The position numbers were made by a program, and so were the translations under genes. Of a DNA stretch of 64,000 nucleotides, positions 23,193 through 34,440 are shown piece after piece (positions within the stretch are counted from its first letter, which is position 1; each line of letters starts with the position of its first letter). The notes below the pieces were generated by a model. The model worked only from the letters and a program-made list of their open reading frames with translations. It was not told the DNA's origin and did no database searches. This stretch comes from Filobasidium wieringae (lineage: Eukaryota > Basidiomycota > Tremellomycetes > Filobasidiales > Filobasidiaceae): the NCBI GenBank assembly GCA_001600055.1, contig BCIV01000007.1:496001-560000 (forward strand). The letters run 5' to 3'.

Positions 23193-26100
23193 ATGTTCAC
23201 TACGCAACGCAATCAACTAGATCTAGACGATGCATCCAGTCTTGATCAACAATTTACAGATTCTTCTTCTATCTATCCTATCTCAGAAGAGAGCGGTCCT
23301 TATTTCGAAACTGGATCACTGGTATCTCCTTCGACTCCCTTTGCTTTCTTGGATGCGCCGGAATCCCTTCCGGGCACACCTATCGCTAAACGACCCGGGC
23401 CGATCGATATTGCGTCTCTTATCGCGGGGATCGACGATGCCTCAACCTCATGGGGTGCCAACTTCTGGGTAGTCCTTTCGGATCCTATTACTGCCTGCAC
23501 CTTCTACGCATGTCCTGCCACAGGAGACTGCTCATGGGATGCGCCAGTTGGAGCGATGGTACTCCCACGAAGTGTGGATGGCGAATACTGGGAGCTGAAG
23601 GATGAAAGTAGAGGGGGAAAGAAGTATTATTATCATACCGGAACGGGAAAAGTCATGTGGAACAAGCCCAGTGCCGGAGAACTGGTGATACCACTGGGAA
23701 TGATCCAGATGAACGCTCTTCAAGATAGAACTCATCAAGATATCCAGTCTGGCACGGAAAACGATACTCCCCTGAATAATCGCGATATAAACAGAACACC
23801 GAAGAAATCCGCCTCTCATCGACAGATGACACCAACAAAGTCCGCCATCAAGATGCCTGGTACATCACCTATTCGAGGACACACTCGAATCGCACCCCGT
23901 CCGCCTTTGAACCCAGAGCAAACCGATTTGTTTTCTCCTTCTGCTGACCACAACGGTCTTGCTATATCTTCTTTGACGAAGCATCAGACAGCTCGTTCCA
24001 AATCTGACAATGAGCTTGTTTCAAACCAACAATCCGCACTCAAAGTGACATTCACTGATCCGTACCCTCTCTCTTCCTACGCTTTCTACCAATCTTCTCC
24101 ATCTTTACCTTCTTCAACGTCTCTTCCGGTTCACCAAAATCTTCCCCTACCAGAAGCTATAAAAGGATCTGAAACGGAGAAAGATAATGGCTGGATGGGC
24201 TGGGGTGGAAAGAGGAGCAGGAAAAAGAGCACGACTGTAGTCCAAACCCTTTGGGTGGACCCAGATTCGCAAGATTCCGGCGGAAAGTCTGGGCAAGATA
24301 GTGCGTGTTACCGGTATCGAGGATGAGTCTCAAAAGCATGAGTAACGGCGTTTATGCTTTGCCAGGTTTGCAGCCTCCTCAATTCCGATATCCGCTGTTG
24401 CGGAAAAAAGGAAGCGATATCAGCTTGAAGAGCACCAGCGCTCCTGCAATATTCGTCAGAGAGGCGCCTAGTATTCCTCCTCTACCGGGACAAGGAGTCG
24501 GTATGATCAAGGAGATGAAGCGACTAAGCACCGGGTAAGTCTTTACAACTCTTCGTTTCAATTGCTTCACTGAACCTGCAGGATAGATTACATCCCACTC
24601 TGGCGGAACAACTATCAAATTCCATTAAGAGCTTCACTACTGAGCAGTACACGAAGGACTACTTTGCCACTCAACGGAGAGGTGTTCTACGGCGGAAGAT
24701 ACCTGACGATCAGATAATGGTTTGGCAAGATGTAAGTCACTGACTGGCCTCACAGACGCGATATTCTCATTCATCTCCATTCAGTAGTCTGTCATCACAG
24801 GTCCACTTTTAAGCAAGACGACTTGCCCGCACGGCGAAATCTTGAAAGCTTTCAAAATCATCCAGCACATCATGGGTGATCGAGACAGACCTGTTGAAGG
24901 TATAATGACTGTCCAGTCATCTACTTCAGCATTCAGTATGGCAGACATGGCTCAGAGTCAAGAAGTTTCTGCGCTCGGTGCCGACAATACCGGTGGGATT
25001 TGGAACAAGGCAGAGAAGCGGCTAATGCTAGAGGAAGAACGATGGCTGCTTCAACTCGGTTTAAATAATATTCAGATTCGAGATGAGGTATATGCCATGT
25101 GCATGAAACAGGTCACGAAGAATCCAGTTTTGTCAGTCATTTCCCGCCGCACTCACAAAATCGCTCGAACCTAAGCTTGTCGATTTCCACAGCTCATCAA
25201 CCTTGAGGGGATACCAATTAATCTGCGTTTTAGTCGTCACTTTTGGTCCCTCAAGAGAATTCGAACCTTACGTCAGAAGCTTCCTGCAAACCAGCCAAAG
25301 TGAAGGCGATCCGACTTTTAGAACTATCGCGTTGCGTGAGTCTCGCCTCCTATCCTCGCTACTGTCAACCAGACATGTCATGAGCTGATTCGTCTACGAA
25401 GACTGTAAAAGGAAGTTAGATAAGGTGGTACGAACCGGACCTCGTACAAGAGCTCCGATGTATGGTAAGTCGCTCGGTCGTTGGTACCTTGTATTACTAG
25501 TACTTATCGTTGCATATGTCGGTCGTAGGGGAGATCGAGCATGCTTTCGTAGGCCTCTGCGCCCAAGTGCAGCTTTCAATTACTGACGTACTGTGTCAAT
25601 TATCAGAGCGCTGCTTTCCATCCATCTATCTTTGGCGAAACGATAGAGTTCATCATGCAGCAACAAGGCGAATCGGGCTCTACTTTAGCCATACCTAAGA
25701 TTCTGCCGTTCCTTGCAGAATCGATTATAGACCTGGGCGGTATGAAAACGGAAAGTGTATTCAGGCAGGCGGGCGATCCTGATTCTATCGGAGAAATGAA
25801 GGCAAGGTTGGATCGAGGAGAGTACCATCTTGTAAGCGAGCTTAGATAGTTAGATTTCAAGCCCGTTGTGCTGAAGATGAATCATTTCTCACGCAGAAAG
25901 GGGTTACCGATCCGCATGTTCTGACATCATTGCTTAAATTGTGGTTAAGAGAACTGGATGAACCGGTCATTCCGGAAGAATTATACGATGAAGGACTCAA
26001 GGCTTCTCGAGACCCATCCATTTCGTGCGAATTCTTGAAACTGCTCCCTGCTTATCCTCGACGGATAATGATCTATCTGATCGGATTCCTGCAGTCAGTC

Positions 26101-26484
26101 GTATGCAGATGGCCTACGGACGAGACGTTGACCGAACTCCATCATAGAATGTTTATGAAGCCGAAATGGGTACAACATACCAAGATGACTCCCGGGTCCC
26201 TCGGTGAGTGAACGTGGGCGTGCAGAACGTTCATCAGGGATCCGCGCTGACGCGCGATGACTTCAGCCTTGGTTATTGCTCCTAACGTCTTGAGACCTGT
26301 CTCTCGATCCTCGAATGTAGTTTTCGCCAACACCGCGTACGAAACCGCACTTATCGTCAACCTCCTCGAGACGCTGGACGTGATGAAGGTGGATCTGGAC
26401 TACGTTCCTCTCCTGCCCGAAGTCCCTCTACCCCGCGTTGCGAACTCTACCATGACGCTCTTTACGATTGGAGATCGGATATAA
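23193..26484 (+). CDS. WW-MyTH4-RhoGAP protein (ARHGAP39/Vilse type)
   Basis: Eleven exons: 23193-24300, 24366-24534, 24587-24731, 24788-25131, 25193-25335, 25402-25464, 25529-25548, 25607-25831, 25897-26093, 26148-26203, 26267-26484, giving 895 residues. RhoGAPs speed GTP hydrolysis by Rho/Rac proteins; ARHGAP39/Vilse proteins act on Rac and Cdc42. Two WW domains lie near residues 87-119 (TGDCSWDAP) and 129-160 (YYYHTGTGKVMWNKP). A MyTH4 domain spans about 455-650 (GEILKAFKIIQHIMG, LQLGLNNIQIRDEVYAMCMKQ, TLRGYQLICVL). The C-terminal RhoGAP has HPSIFGETIEFIM, arginine finger ESVFRQAG, LLKLWLRELDEPVIP, KMTPGSLALVIAPNVL. Intron 9 (26094-26147) is 54 nt, in frame and stop-free, so it hides inside an open frame; removing it restores the family alignment. 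RAC1 nearby is a plausible substrate (inference). Confidence 0.92.
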
Positions 26485-26708
26485 CAGAGCTACTATGTAC
26501 AGCAGACCAGTTCTGAGGATAGAATCAGCTTCATACATCCCTCGTTTAGTACTTGCACGGCCAAGACATGAAACGTAATGATCGAGGTCACAGCCTACGA
26601 CATTTGCTTCCGATTACCAGTGCTGACGTCATCTTCGGTTCAAATACGAATGATGATGCGAAGGCATTTCGAGCTGGAATTTCGAGCAGTAGTGAAGGAA
26701 ATTCACCC

Positions 26709-28705
26709 ATGTCGTTTCTGATAAATCGCTCCGTCAAAATCGCACTAGCACGTACACAATATCTCAGCCCCACCTGTTCTTACAGACAGACCATTCTTCT
26801 CGCCCGTACCTTTCATTCGAACATTACAGCAAAGATGCCTGACAAGGAAGAAATCGCAACCGCTTACCCTGTATGTGCTTCCTTTGCGATGTTGGAGTCC
26901 GAGCAGAACTCAACACGGTCTTTCATGCGTTATACGTTACCATCCGTAGGAGCTCTTAAACATCAAGAAGCAGAAGACCAGTCTCCCGGGGAAGGAGGGA
27001 GACATGGATCCGATAGCTCAGCACTCAAAGGTGGAGGTCTGGGACAACGAAGGTAGGGCGAAAAGCATCGCAACTCGAAGTAGCTTTTTTCCGAGACTTT
27101 GATCGCACATGCATAGGTAAACCATACCTTGCGGAATACAAGGGTAGCGGAAAGTTGCAGGGGAAGACTGCTATCATTACTGGTCAGTCCTTAAGTTGCT
27201 GTCCGTTACCAGGTAGTTTGCTGACGTCGATATGACTCAGGTGGGGACAGCGGGATCGGACGAGCTACAGCCATCTGTTTCGCGCGTGAAGGCGCCGATC
27301 TCACTATCTCTTACCTTCCCGAGGAGGAGGAAGAGTAAGCACTTGTCCTATCGATAGCACTCGCAATCAATGTTTACAGATCCGTCTCTACAGCGCTCAA
27401 AACGTCAAGAAGGCCGTCGAGGCCGAGGGTCGTCAATGTTTGACCGTACCAGGTGACTTGATGAAGGATTCCACTTGTGAGGCTGTCGTCAGCAAGCACA
27501 TGGAGAAATATGGTGAGTCAATGAGACTGCCAGCAGATTCACTTGCTAATAAATAATATCCACTCGTCACGCGGCTACAGGACACCTCGAGATCTTGATC
27601 AACAACGTACGTCTCTTTCCGTTATGGAGGATTCATCAACTTTGATTGACTAATTCTTCACGTCGTCAATACAGGCTTCTAAGCAGATCAAATGCAAGGA
27701 TATTACCGAAATTGATGTGAGCGCGAGAAGTGGACCTGAGATTCTTGCGAAACTTACTGGGTTTCCATAGATGGACAACGTCCGATCGACTTTCGACAGT
27801 AACATCATACAGATGATTTGCATGTGTAAGCATGCCGTCAAACACATGAAGGCGGGAGCTGCTATCGTCAACGATTCATCCGTGATTACTGCGCCTTCCT
27901 GATCGTCTCAAAGGAATTATACTGACGCAGTGCTGAATCTACCCTATAAAAGGTTACTACATTCAAGGGTTCGTTCTCGTCCTTTCTGCGACTTCCGCTT
28001 TCTACATGGCTTATTCCTCACTGGTATAACAGGTTCCCCTGCCATGGTCGATTACACCGCGACTAAGGGTAAGAGTGACCAAAACAATCTCGTTTCTCTT
28101 CCGCTCAATTTCTGCTGTCGATAGGAGCTATCATCGGTTTGACTCGTAGCTTGGCTGCGCAGCTAGCTCCCAAGAACATTAGGGTCAACGCCGTGGCGCC
28201 TGGTATGCAAAATTTGTTATAGGCATACTCTGACACTTACTGACACGTTTTTCTACTCGCGCATACATTTTCCGTCTTCTAAATCGATACTCCCGATCTT
28301 TGCCTTGCCAACCGGGGTTCAGGTCCTGTAAGTCTGTTGCTCCTTGCATTCGGCATACGACTGACTGTCTTACTGATCCTTGAATCCATACCATTTCCTT
28401 TAACCTTGGCATTGTACCGTTTCCGTACTCACCACCCTGACAGATCTTCACCCCGCTTCAACCCGCTTCTAGGGAAGCAGACGAGATGGAGGATTGGACC
28501 GTCGGTGCTACTCCTCTTCGTCATCGAGCTGGCCAGCCTATCGAGATTGCGCCTTCTTTCGTCAGTCCCGTCCAGTCGCACCACTACCGCACATGCTCAT
28601 GAGCACGGCTGTTTCAACCAATAGGTCTTCCTGGCTTCCAACGCTGATTCGAACTTGATCACTGGCTCGGTCATCCATGTCAACATGGGTCAGAATTTCG
28701 CCTAA
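26709..28705 (+). CDS. Short-chain dehydrogenase/reductase with probable mitochondrial presequence
   Basis: Fourteen exons: 26709-26870, 26950-27052, 27117-27182, 27241-27334, 27394-27512, 27581-27606, 27675-27716, 27771-27881, 27953-27968, 28033-28068, 28125-28202, 28323-28327, 28444-28560, 28625-28705, giving 351 residues. Classical SDR motifs are present: [10 protein letters not shown] nucleotide-binding turn, LINNA, SSV catalytic serine, YTATK (Tyr and Lys), NAVAPGPIFTPL. The N-terminal [13 protein letters not shown] extension resembles the E. coli YghA-like subgroup of NAD(P)-dependent oxidoreductases; the substrate is unknown. The first 42 residues are Arg/Ser-rich, without acidic residues, ending [13 protein letters not shown], like a mitochondrial presequence. 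The internal ATG at 26835 would give a 309-residue cytosolic form. Exon 12 is only 5 nt (GTCCT), needed to supply Gly-Pro of PGPIF. Confidence 0.88.
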
Positions 28706-30950
28706 TCTGATGGATATGTTCGACTTTGAGACCCAGAGCTTATGCGTGGTTTGGAGATATAAAGAAAGCTAAGGTAGTCTAAACAAATGTAGTGGATCTA
28801 AGCGATTGAGATGTATGCAGCAAAAGATGACGCGACATCAGCACATCTGAGTCGCGGTCAGGATCATAAGTTCAACGGAATCTATAAGAACCGATATGAA
28901 TGTGAATGTGTGAACGGATTATGTGTTTCGAGGAAGCGAGCAATCTAAGGATCAATTGAATTAATTGCAATTATTGTGAATGTCATGAAATCAGGTACAA
29001 TCTCATCTCGTCAAACGGTGCCACCGACACGCCGAGAGTCTAAACGAACCGACGCCGATGGTCACGGAAAGAGAGTGGAAAGACTGGGCCAAACAGGCGC
29101 CCAAAACAAGCAAACAAAAATAAAGGTTGAAGTTTCAAACAAGCCAAACCATTCCAAGTGGAAGGAGTGGGAAAGAGCGAAAAGAAGGAGAAAGTGAAGT
29201 AGTGAGATCCCAAGCCGGAAAATGTCCCTACATCAGTATCCGTCTCATTGGAGAAGGCTTGATCCTAGAATCGAGCCATCAGGTCTAGAATTTTAGGAAG
29301 CGTCACAAGATGAGAACGTGGTGGCGTAACTCCACTCAGCGAGAGGACTTACAGTCCCTGCCATCGACTCGATTTCTCCCTCCCTTTGTTTGACACGGTT
29401 TGCGCACATCCGGTCGTGATAGCTAACGGACATCAAATCGGCGTATCAGTTGATTGAGGCAGTCGTACATACGAGTAATACCCACCGTTGCATGACACAC
29501 CACGACTCGTAAATTGCCAAGGTCCGGATATCATGAGATCGGATTCGACGGTCCTGATCTTCGCAAGTCCCGGGATTCGCATAGCTTCGGACATACTCTG
29601 GAGGTACAGGACGGACCGACGGGTGTTTCTTTGCACACTTTATGGTAAGAGATAGCCTCTATGCCCATACGCCTACGGTCACATTGAAAGAGGCAGCAGC
29701 TTTTCGGAAGAGATCGTTTCTGTCGGCTTGCGTCGATGGTGTTCGCTCAAGACACATCCCCCTGTCTAATCAACTGTTATATATCGACGATTAACGTTGG
29801 AAAAATATAAGCGGTCGACGAGGGTGGAATCACGAACCCCTTCTTGATTCCTTTTGTGACCAGACCCCTCTCCTGAGGGAGCTTCTTGTCCGATCTGTAT
29901 ACAGTAAGCGAAGAGGATGAGATCCAGCACTACACGCACTACAATCGAAGGAACACGAACCGTTTGAGGCTAATAACCTCGTCAACCCTCATCGCTCGTC
30001 CGTAAGGCCGAGACCTTTATCCTCAGGGCTAGACACGGTTAGTGCTTAGTCCCGATAGTGGAAACAGTTTGTCAGAGTGGGGGCCAGGTTACAGCCATAC
30101 CATTAATGATCCATCGATCCCGCATGTGAACTGAAGAACAACATCAACGCTGCACTCAGTCGATCCAACAACACCTTCGAGATACGAATCAGACACTCAC
30201 AGCAACTAGAAACAGGGCTGGCCAGGAAACATGGAAGTGGCCGTTATCCAGCGGTCGTCTTTGTTCATAGTCTATACTAAAAGCAAACGTTAGGCAGCAC
30301 GGTAACTATAAGCAGTAAGGATACTGTAGTAAGTAGTAAGCAATGTTTGAGTCAAGTCGGTCGATGTGCAAGATGAAAGTAAGTGATGTTCTTTAACCTG
30401 GAACACAATCTTGAAACTAGAAATCCCATAGAAGCGCGGGTTTGAAAAGCGCATGTCTCCTTTGAAAAGCGCAACGATCGGATCTAAAGGACTGATTTGG
30501 CCGTAAGCGGGTCATTTGCATCCTTTGTGTATCACATCCAACCGAGCGACTTCGAAACACGTCTCAGAATCGTTGCGCAGAAGGGCTTGTTCTCAATTTA
30601 CCTCAATCTATCTGACAACTGATAACCGAACATGATAACCGAATATGATAAGATGTTCTGAGATCTGGAAGTGTCGCAGGATAAGAGGTTTTTCCGACAT
30701 TTTACGTATCATTCTCGTCAAGGATGAGCTCACTGAGGCGCTTACGCGCGAAACCCGAGCAAAACTAACGCGGTAGGGGCAATTCGAACCTAGCCCGCAT
30801 GCCTCCCGCCAGCCTTTAAAGGGCGATAGTCACCGGAATCGTTTACTGCCCCGTCGGAAGCTTGGCTTGAGCATGTGGAAGCATTTATTATAGATCTTAT
30901 AGATCTTATCGATTAGATGATTAGATAACCTAACCTTTCGTTCGTAATTC
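28706..30950. other. Long gene-poor stretch
   Basis: About 2.2 kb without a recognisable exon. The beginning is A/G-rich (28990-29210). A 13-bp direct repeat lies at 30441-30453 and 30461-30473. Three GATA-type motifs repeat at 30620-30652. Two TAGATCTTA copies lie near 30890-30910. It could hold a non-coding RNA or leader exons of the following gene; neither is demonstrable from sequence alone. Confidence 0.4.
30441..30473. repeat. 13-bp direct repeat TTTGAAAAGCGCA
   Basis: Two identical copies at 30441-30453 and 30461-30473, spaced 20 bp start to start (two helical turns), about 0.5 kb upstream of the next coding frame. It may be a paired protein-binding site. Confidence 0.6.
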
Positions 30951-32026
30951 GTGATCTTTGACTCGACCATAAAAAGAGCGGAAATCGAGAGATTGCTTGC
31001 AGTTCAAGTGGGGTCTGCCTTGGCGATCAAGGGATCTGAAGCTCCGACGGCGAGCGAGAAGTCCAAAGCCTCTCTTGGGTCGAAACGCCAAACGTCTGGA
31101 ACCAACGCCCCTCTCCTTCCCTCTGGAACCGCCAACGCCCCTCTCCCTCCCTCTGGAACCACCAACGCCCCTCTCCCTCCCTCTGATGCCCACGGCCTTC
31201 TGCTTTCGCCCCTCCCGGAACTCAACGTTCCTCTCCCTTCCAACGTCGACCTCCCTGGACCCAGCATTCCTCTCCCTTCGTCTCAACCTTTATCTACTGG
31301 TGCCATATCTGCGGCTGATGCTCAATTCGTTAATCAGGGTCAAGAGGCTGTCACGAGGGTCAGAGTTCTAGGAATATATGGGGATTTGATACAAGCTATC
31401 AATGGAGAGGAGTACGTAGACGACCTTGGTATACCCGACACGATTGAGTCAGCGGCAATCAAGTGAGTATGTACGCATCAATCAAGATCGATTTGGTGGT
31501 GACGCTTGTTTTAGAAACGATATCTTCTTGTTAGCACACGCAGTGATAGGTGCTGTGGACTCAAACCCAGGCTCCTATGAGAAAAGCTACAACATGTTTG
31601 CTCTTTTTGTGCGTGGAGGTAGTGTGTCATCACTGGGTTTCACAATAGAGAGGTTCATCATGTCATTCTGTCCGAGGGTAAACATTTCTGGTCCGTGTGT
31701 ACGAAGAGCTTGAAGTCGTGCGCGCCCACGAACTTACGCGCACAACGTGTACGTCGAGAACGTTGCGCTGATGGGTGTCACTCATCACTTAGGTATCTTT
31801 TGTCAATGAGGCCATGGATCGAGAGTTTGATCTGGAGAAGCCTTTGGATGGCCTACTGGAACTAGGCAAAAAACTGACAAGACTGCTGGAGAGATTGCCT
31901 GGGTTCACTGACCTATGGCTTGTTCTGAAAGCGGCTGAAGAGCTTCTGGTCTTCATCGACTCGCTAGTCCTCGATCTACCGCTCGGTGTAAAGAAGAAAG
32001 CTGGGAGGCGAATGATAGTATCGTAA
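30951..32026 (+). CDS. Unknown protein with 10-residue Pro-rich repeats; 5' end not found
   Basis: Three coding blocks join in frame: up to 31462, 31515-31677 and 31793-32026. The first has no ATG: it opens at a GTG (30951) just after a TAA, so the true start must be in an unseen upstream exon (a good acceptor, TTGCTTGCAG, ends at 31002) or the gene is broken. Block 1 holds three tandem repeats rich in NAPLPPSG at 31098-31184, then VRVLGIYGDLIQAINGEEYVDD. Block 2 has NDIFLLAHAVIGAVDSNPGSY. Block 3 has helical, leucine-rich sequence (LDGLLELGKKLTRLLERL, LVLKAAEELLVFIDSLVL). I recognise no family. The helical C-terminal half looks folded; the rest disordered. Confidence 0.45.
31098..31184 (+). 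repeat. In-frame 27/30-bp tandem repeat
   Basis: Three copies: 31098-31124 (27 bp), 31125-31154 and 31155-31184 (30 bp each). They begin GGAACC and encode GT(A/T)NAPLPPS units. Third positions are nearly identical, so the duplication is recent. Confidence 0.85.
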
Positions 32027-32044
32027 TACATTGTACAAGTCTAG

Positions 32045-33498
32045 CTAGTCTACTTTGCTCTTATCCGCTTTGTTTGCCCGTCCGCCCAACATGAACCAAT
32101 TATTACCTTGTTTACCGTCGGGATGTCCGTCTACTTGAAGACCTTCTTCGCCAATATCTTCGAAGGCAGACATGTCACCCCAACCTGATGCTGAGTCGTT
32201 CGAGGCTGATCGTGAAAGATTGCTTTCCAATGGTGGCTCGTTATTGGCGAGTGAGGAACTAGGATTTCGGCGATAGGCAGTTCTCGGATTGCCAGACCTG
32301 CTAGTCGTGTAAGAACCAGCGACTGGTGTCATTTGCGATTGTATGCTAATGGTAGGAATTAGTGTCAACGCGTAGTTCGTCAGAAAATCGACCATCGTAG
32401 ACAATCTCCAAGGACATTCACCTTGTATTAAAAGTCTCGTATCCTCTGACCGATTGTTCTTGATGAATGTCATCGCGATCAGCCACCCGAGACTGAGAAG
32501 CTTGAAGATTCTGGGCGGTCATGTTCTGCCATGCAAATGCAATAACTGGAGCGTACCTGAACGATAATAAACGGAATGATCGAGTTAGTCGAGATTATCG
32601 CGAAGAACGGGTGGAGCGAGGACATGAACCTACCCTCCGGCGTATCGGCTTGCGAACCCTAGAGCTTGCCTTACGACACCTGAAGCAGGGTCGTGAATGG
32701 TTGGTGGTTGCGGAGAGGTATCCGATGGAACATGCGAGGTTACACGCTGCGACCCGGACTGCGCGTTTGCTGAGTCAAAGGTAGAAGTCGATTGTTCAGC
32801 TGCTAGCTAATTGAGAAGTGATGAATTAGCGTGCTGAAGACAGCAGAATTACGACCGACGAAACTAACGTTCAAGTAGCCCTTGGCGTGCACCCACATCC
32901 AATTGACCAATGCGACCAATCCTGACCCAGCGCGGCCTTGCAATGAAGCCAGAAATTGATCAATATCGTACTCGTACTGGTCAAAGAGAGGTGCTAGCTG
33001 AGTTCGATAGACGTAAGTCGAGCCCTTCGTATAAGGAGATGAGAAGGCATGAATAAGCATAACGGACGAAACATCATATCCTGTTGATAAAAGAATCCCT
33101 CACCTCGGTTTGTGGAAGCGATAGCCAGAGAAAGAAACAACATTTGATCAACGAGTAGAAAGGAATACTATCAAAGCAGAGATTTAAGTCAAATTCAGTT
33201 CGAACCATACCTGAACGGTTCTATGGAGCTGAAACTTACAGATATAAAAGCCACCAAGCGATGCTCTCCATTGCTGTCCAGCATCCCACGACGGCCCAGT
33301 ACATGAGCCATCGTTCGGTTTGATAGGTCGCATCTTGACCATTGTAAGGTTTGATAGCTAGGGCTTTGTAAGACGCATAAGCTGGATACAGGTAGCATGT
33401 GATGTTGCTGCGCGAGTACAGCCAGGAATCAGCAAGACAAGACGATATATCGATGAGGTGACTTACCTGATCACTCTCGCGAGAAGGCTGATGAACAT
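32045..33498 (-). CDS. REEP/Yop1 family ER-shaping protein (TB2/DP1/HVA22)
   Basis: Seven exons: 33467-33498, 33240-33407, 33104-33167, 32869-33024, 32634-32806, 32422-32556, 32045-32345, giving 342 residues. The family inserts hairpins into the ER membrane and stabilises tubular or high-curvature ER. Signatures are ITCYLYPAYASYKAL, ERWLMYWAVVGCWTAMES, IPFYSLIKCCFFLWLSLPQTEGSTYVYRTQLAPLF (split by an intron). Residues after about 150 form a long Ser/Gln-rich C-terminal tail ending with an acidic/Lys patch, longer than yeast Yop1 (180). The start MFISLLARVIS is the usual short N-terminus. The intron at 33025-33103 ends with bases that, read in frame, spell SSPYTKG, the variant seen in REEP1-4 proteins (see findings). 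Confidence 0.9.
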
Positions 33499-34440
33499 GG
33501 TTGAGATACCTTCGTCGAAGTCTTGCGCTCTTCAGATCCACGGTAGTAGGTGGCGGTTCGAGTTGTTCAGGATGCCCTCACCACTGGTCAAAACCGAGTT
33601 CGTAGGGCTTATAGTTCTTGTGAGAGGCTTTCGAAGAGGCCGATCGAAAGTTGAACTCACGCAGTAAAGGGTGTTATCTGTTACTGGCTCGCCGGTCCGT
33701 TTATAAGTATATAATTATAAGGATCCGGACCGATCCTTTCAGAGCTTTCAGGCCTTTCACATCTGAATTGCTGAGTAGTTCCCGGCGAACTGCGATAAGG
33801 CGCAGGTTCGCACAGTTATGTGAAAAGACGCATAATCTGGCTGTCCGGATGCTTTTTAGTAATGCCGTGAGGCCTCTCAGTTTCCTGCCGTGAATGCGAT
33901 GTAGGGGGCCGAATCGAATTTGGAAGTACGGTATGGAGCATTGTTGCTATTATTGCATTGTGTATTCATATAGTGGTGATATATACCGGATATGCAGATA
34001 TGCCTGTATCTGCACGTCGAGTACAGTAGCTCATACCTGTTATATTACTAGAGGCTAGTAATACGGTTCGTCTTGGCTCGAGGGAACGTTTCAGCGTGCG
34101 ATCTGGAAGGACCCTGTCTACAAAACTCGTGTAGTATAGGGAAATAGGACACGATGGCTCGGTCAATTAAACTTCAAAGGCACATTACTACTAATTACTG
34201 GCGGGTAACATTCATTAGTAATTAGTCCCATCGTTATTATCGTTCATCGTTCTATCGCTCTATCGACTATCGAGATCGATAAGATCAAATACAAACTAAA
34301 CAAAATGAATGAGCTGAGACTGCAAGTCGACCGCTGCTGAAAGCAGCTGGATCGGACGTTCGTTTCATCATCAGCTCTATCGTTTGAATCTTACAACCAT
34401 TTACTGTAACGAGTAACGATCAGCAGAATCTGTCAACAGA
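33499..34440. promoter_or_regulatory. Divergent promoter region REEP-like / DUF423 gene
   Basis: A 942-bp gap between opposed starts. It contains a 7-bp-stem hairpin (GCAGATA/TATCTGC, 33994-34013) and a 9-bp inverted repeat ACTAATTAC/GTAATTAGT (34190-34198 and 34218-34226). No coding exon is recognised. Confidence 0.45.

Noticed and set aside
30770..30870. Possible tRNA T-loop (GGTTCGAAT on the minus strand)
   Set aside because: The flanking five bases do not pair to form a T stem and no anticodon arm could be drawn.
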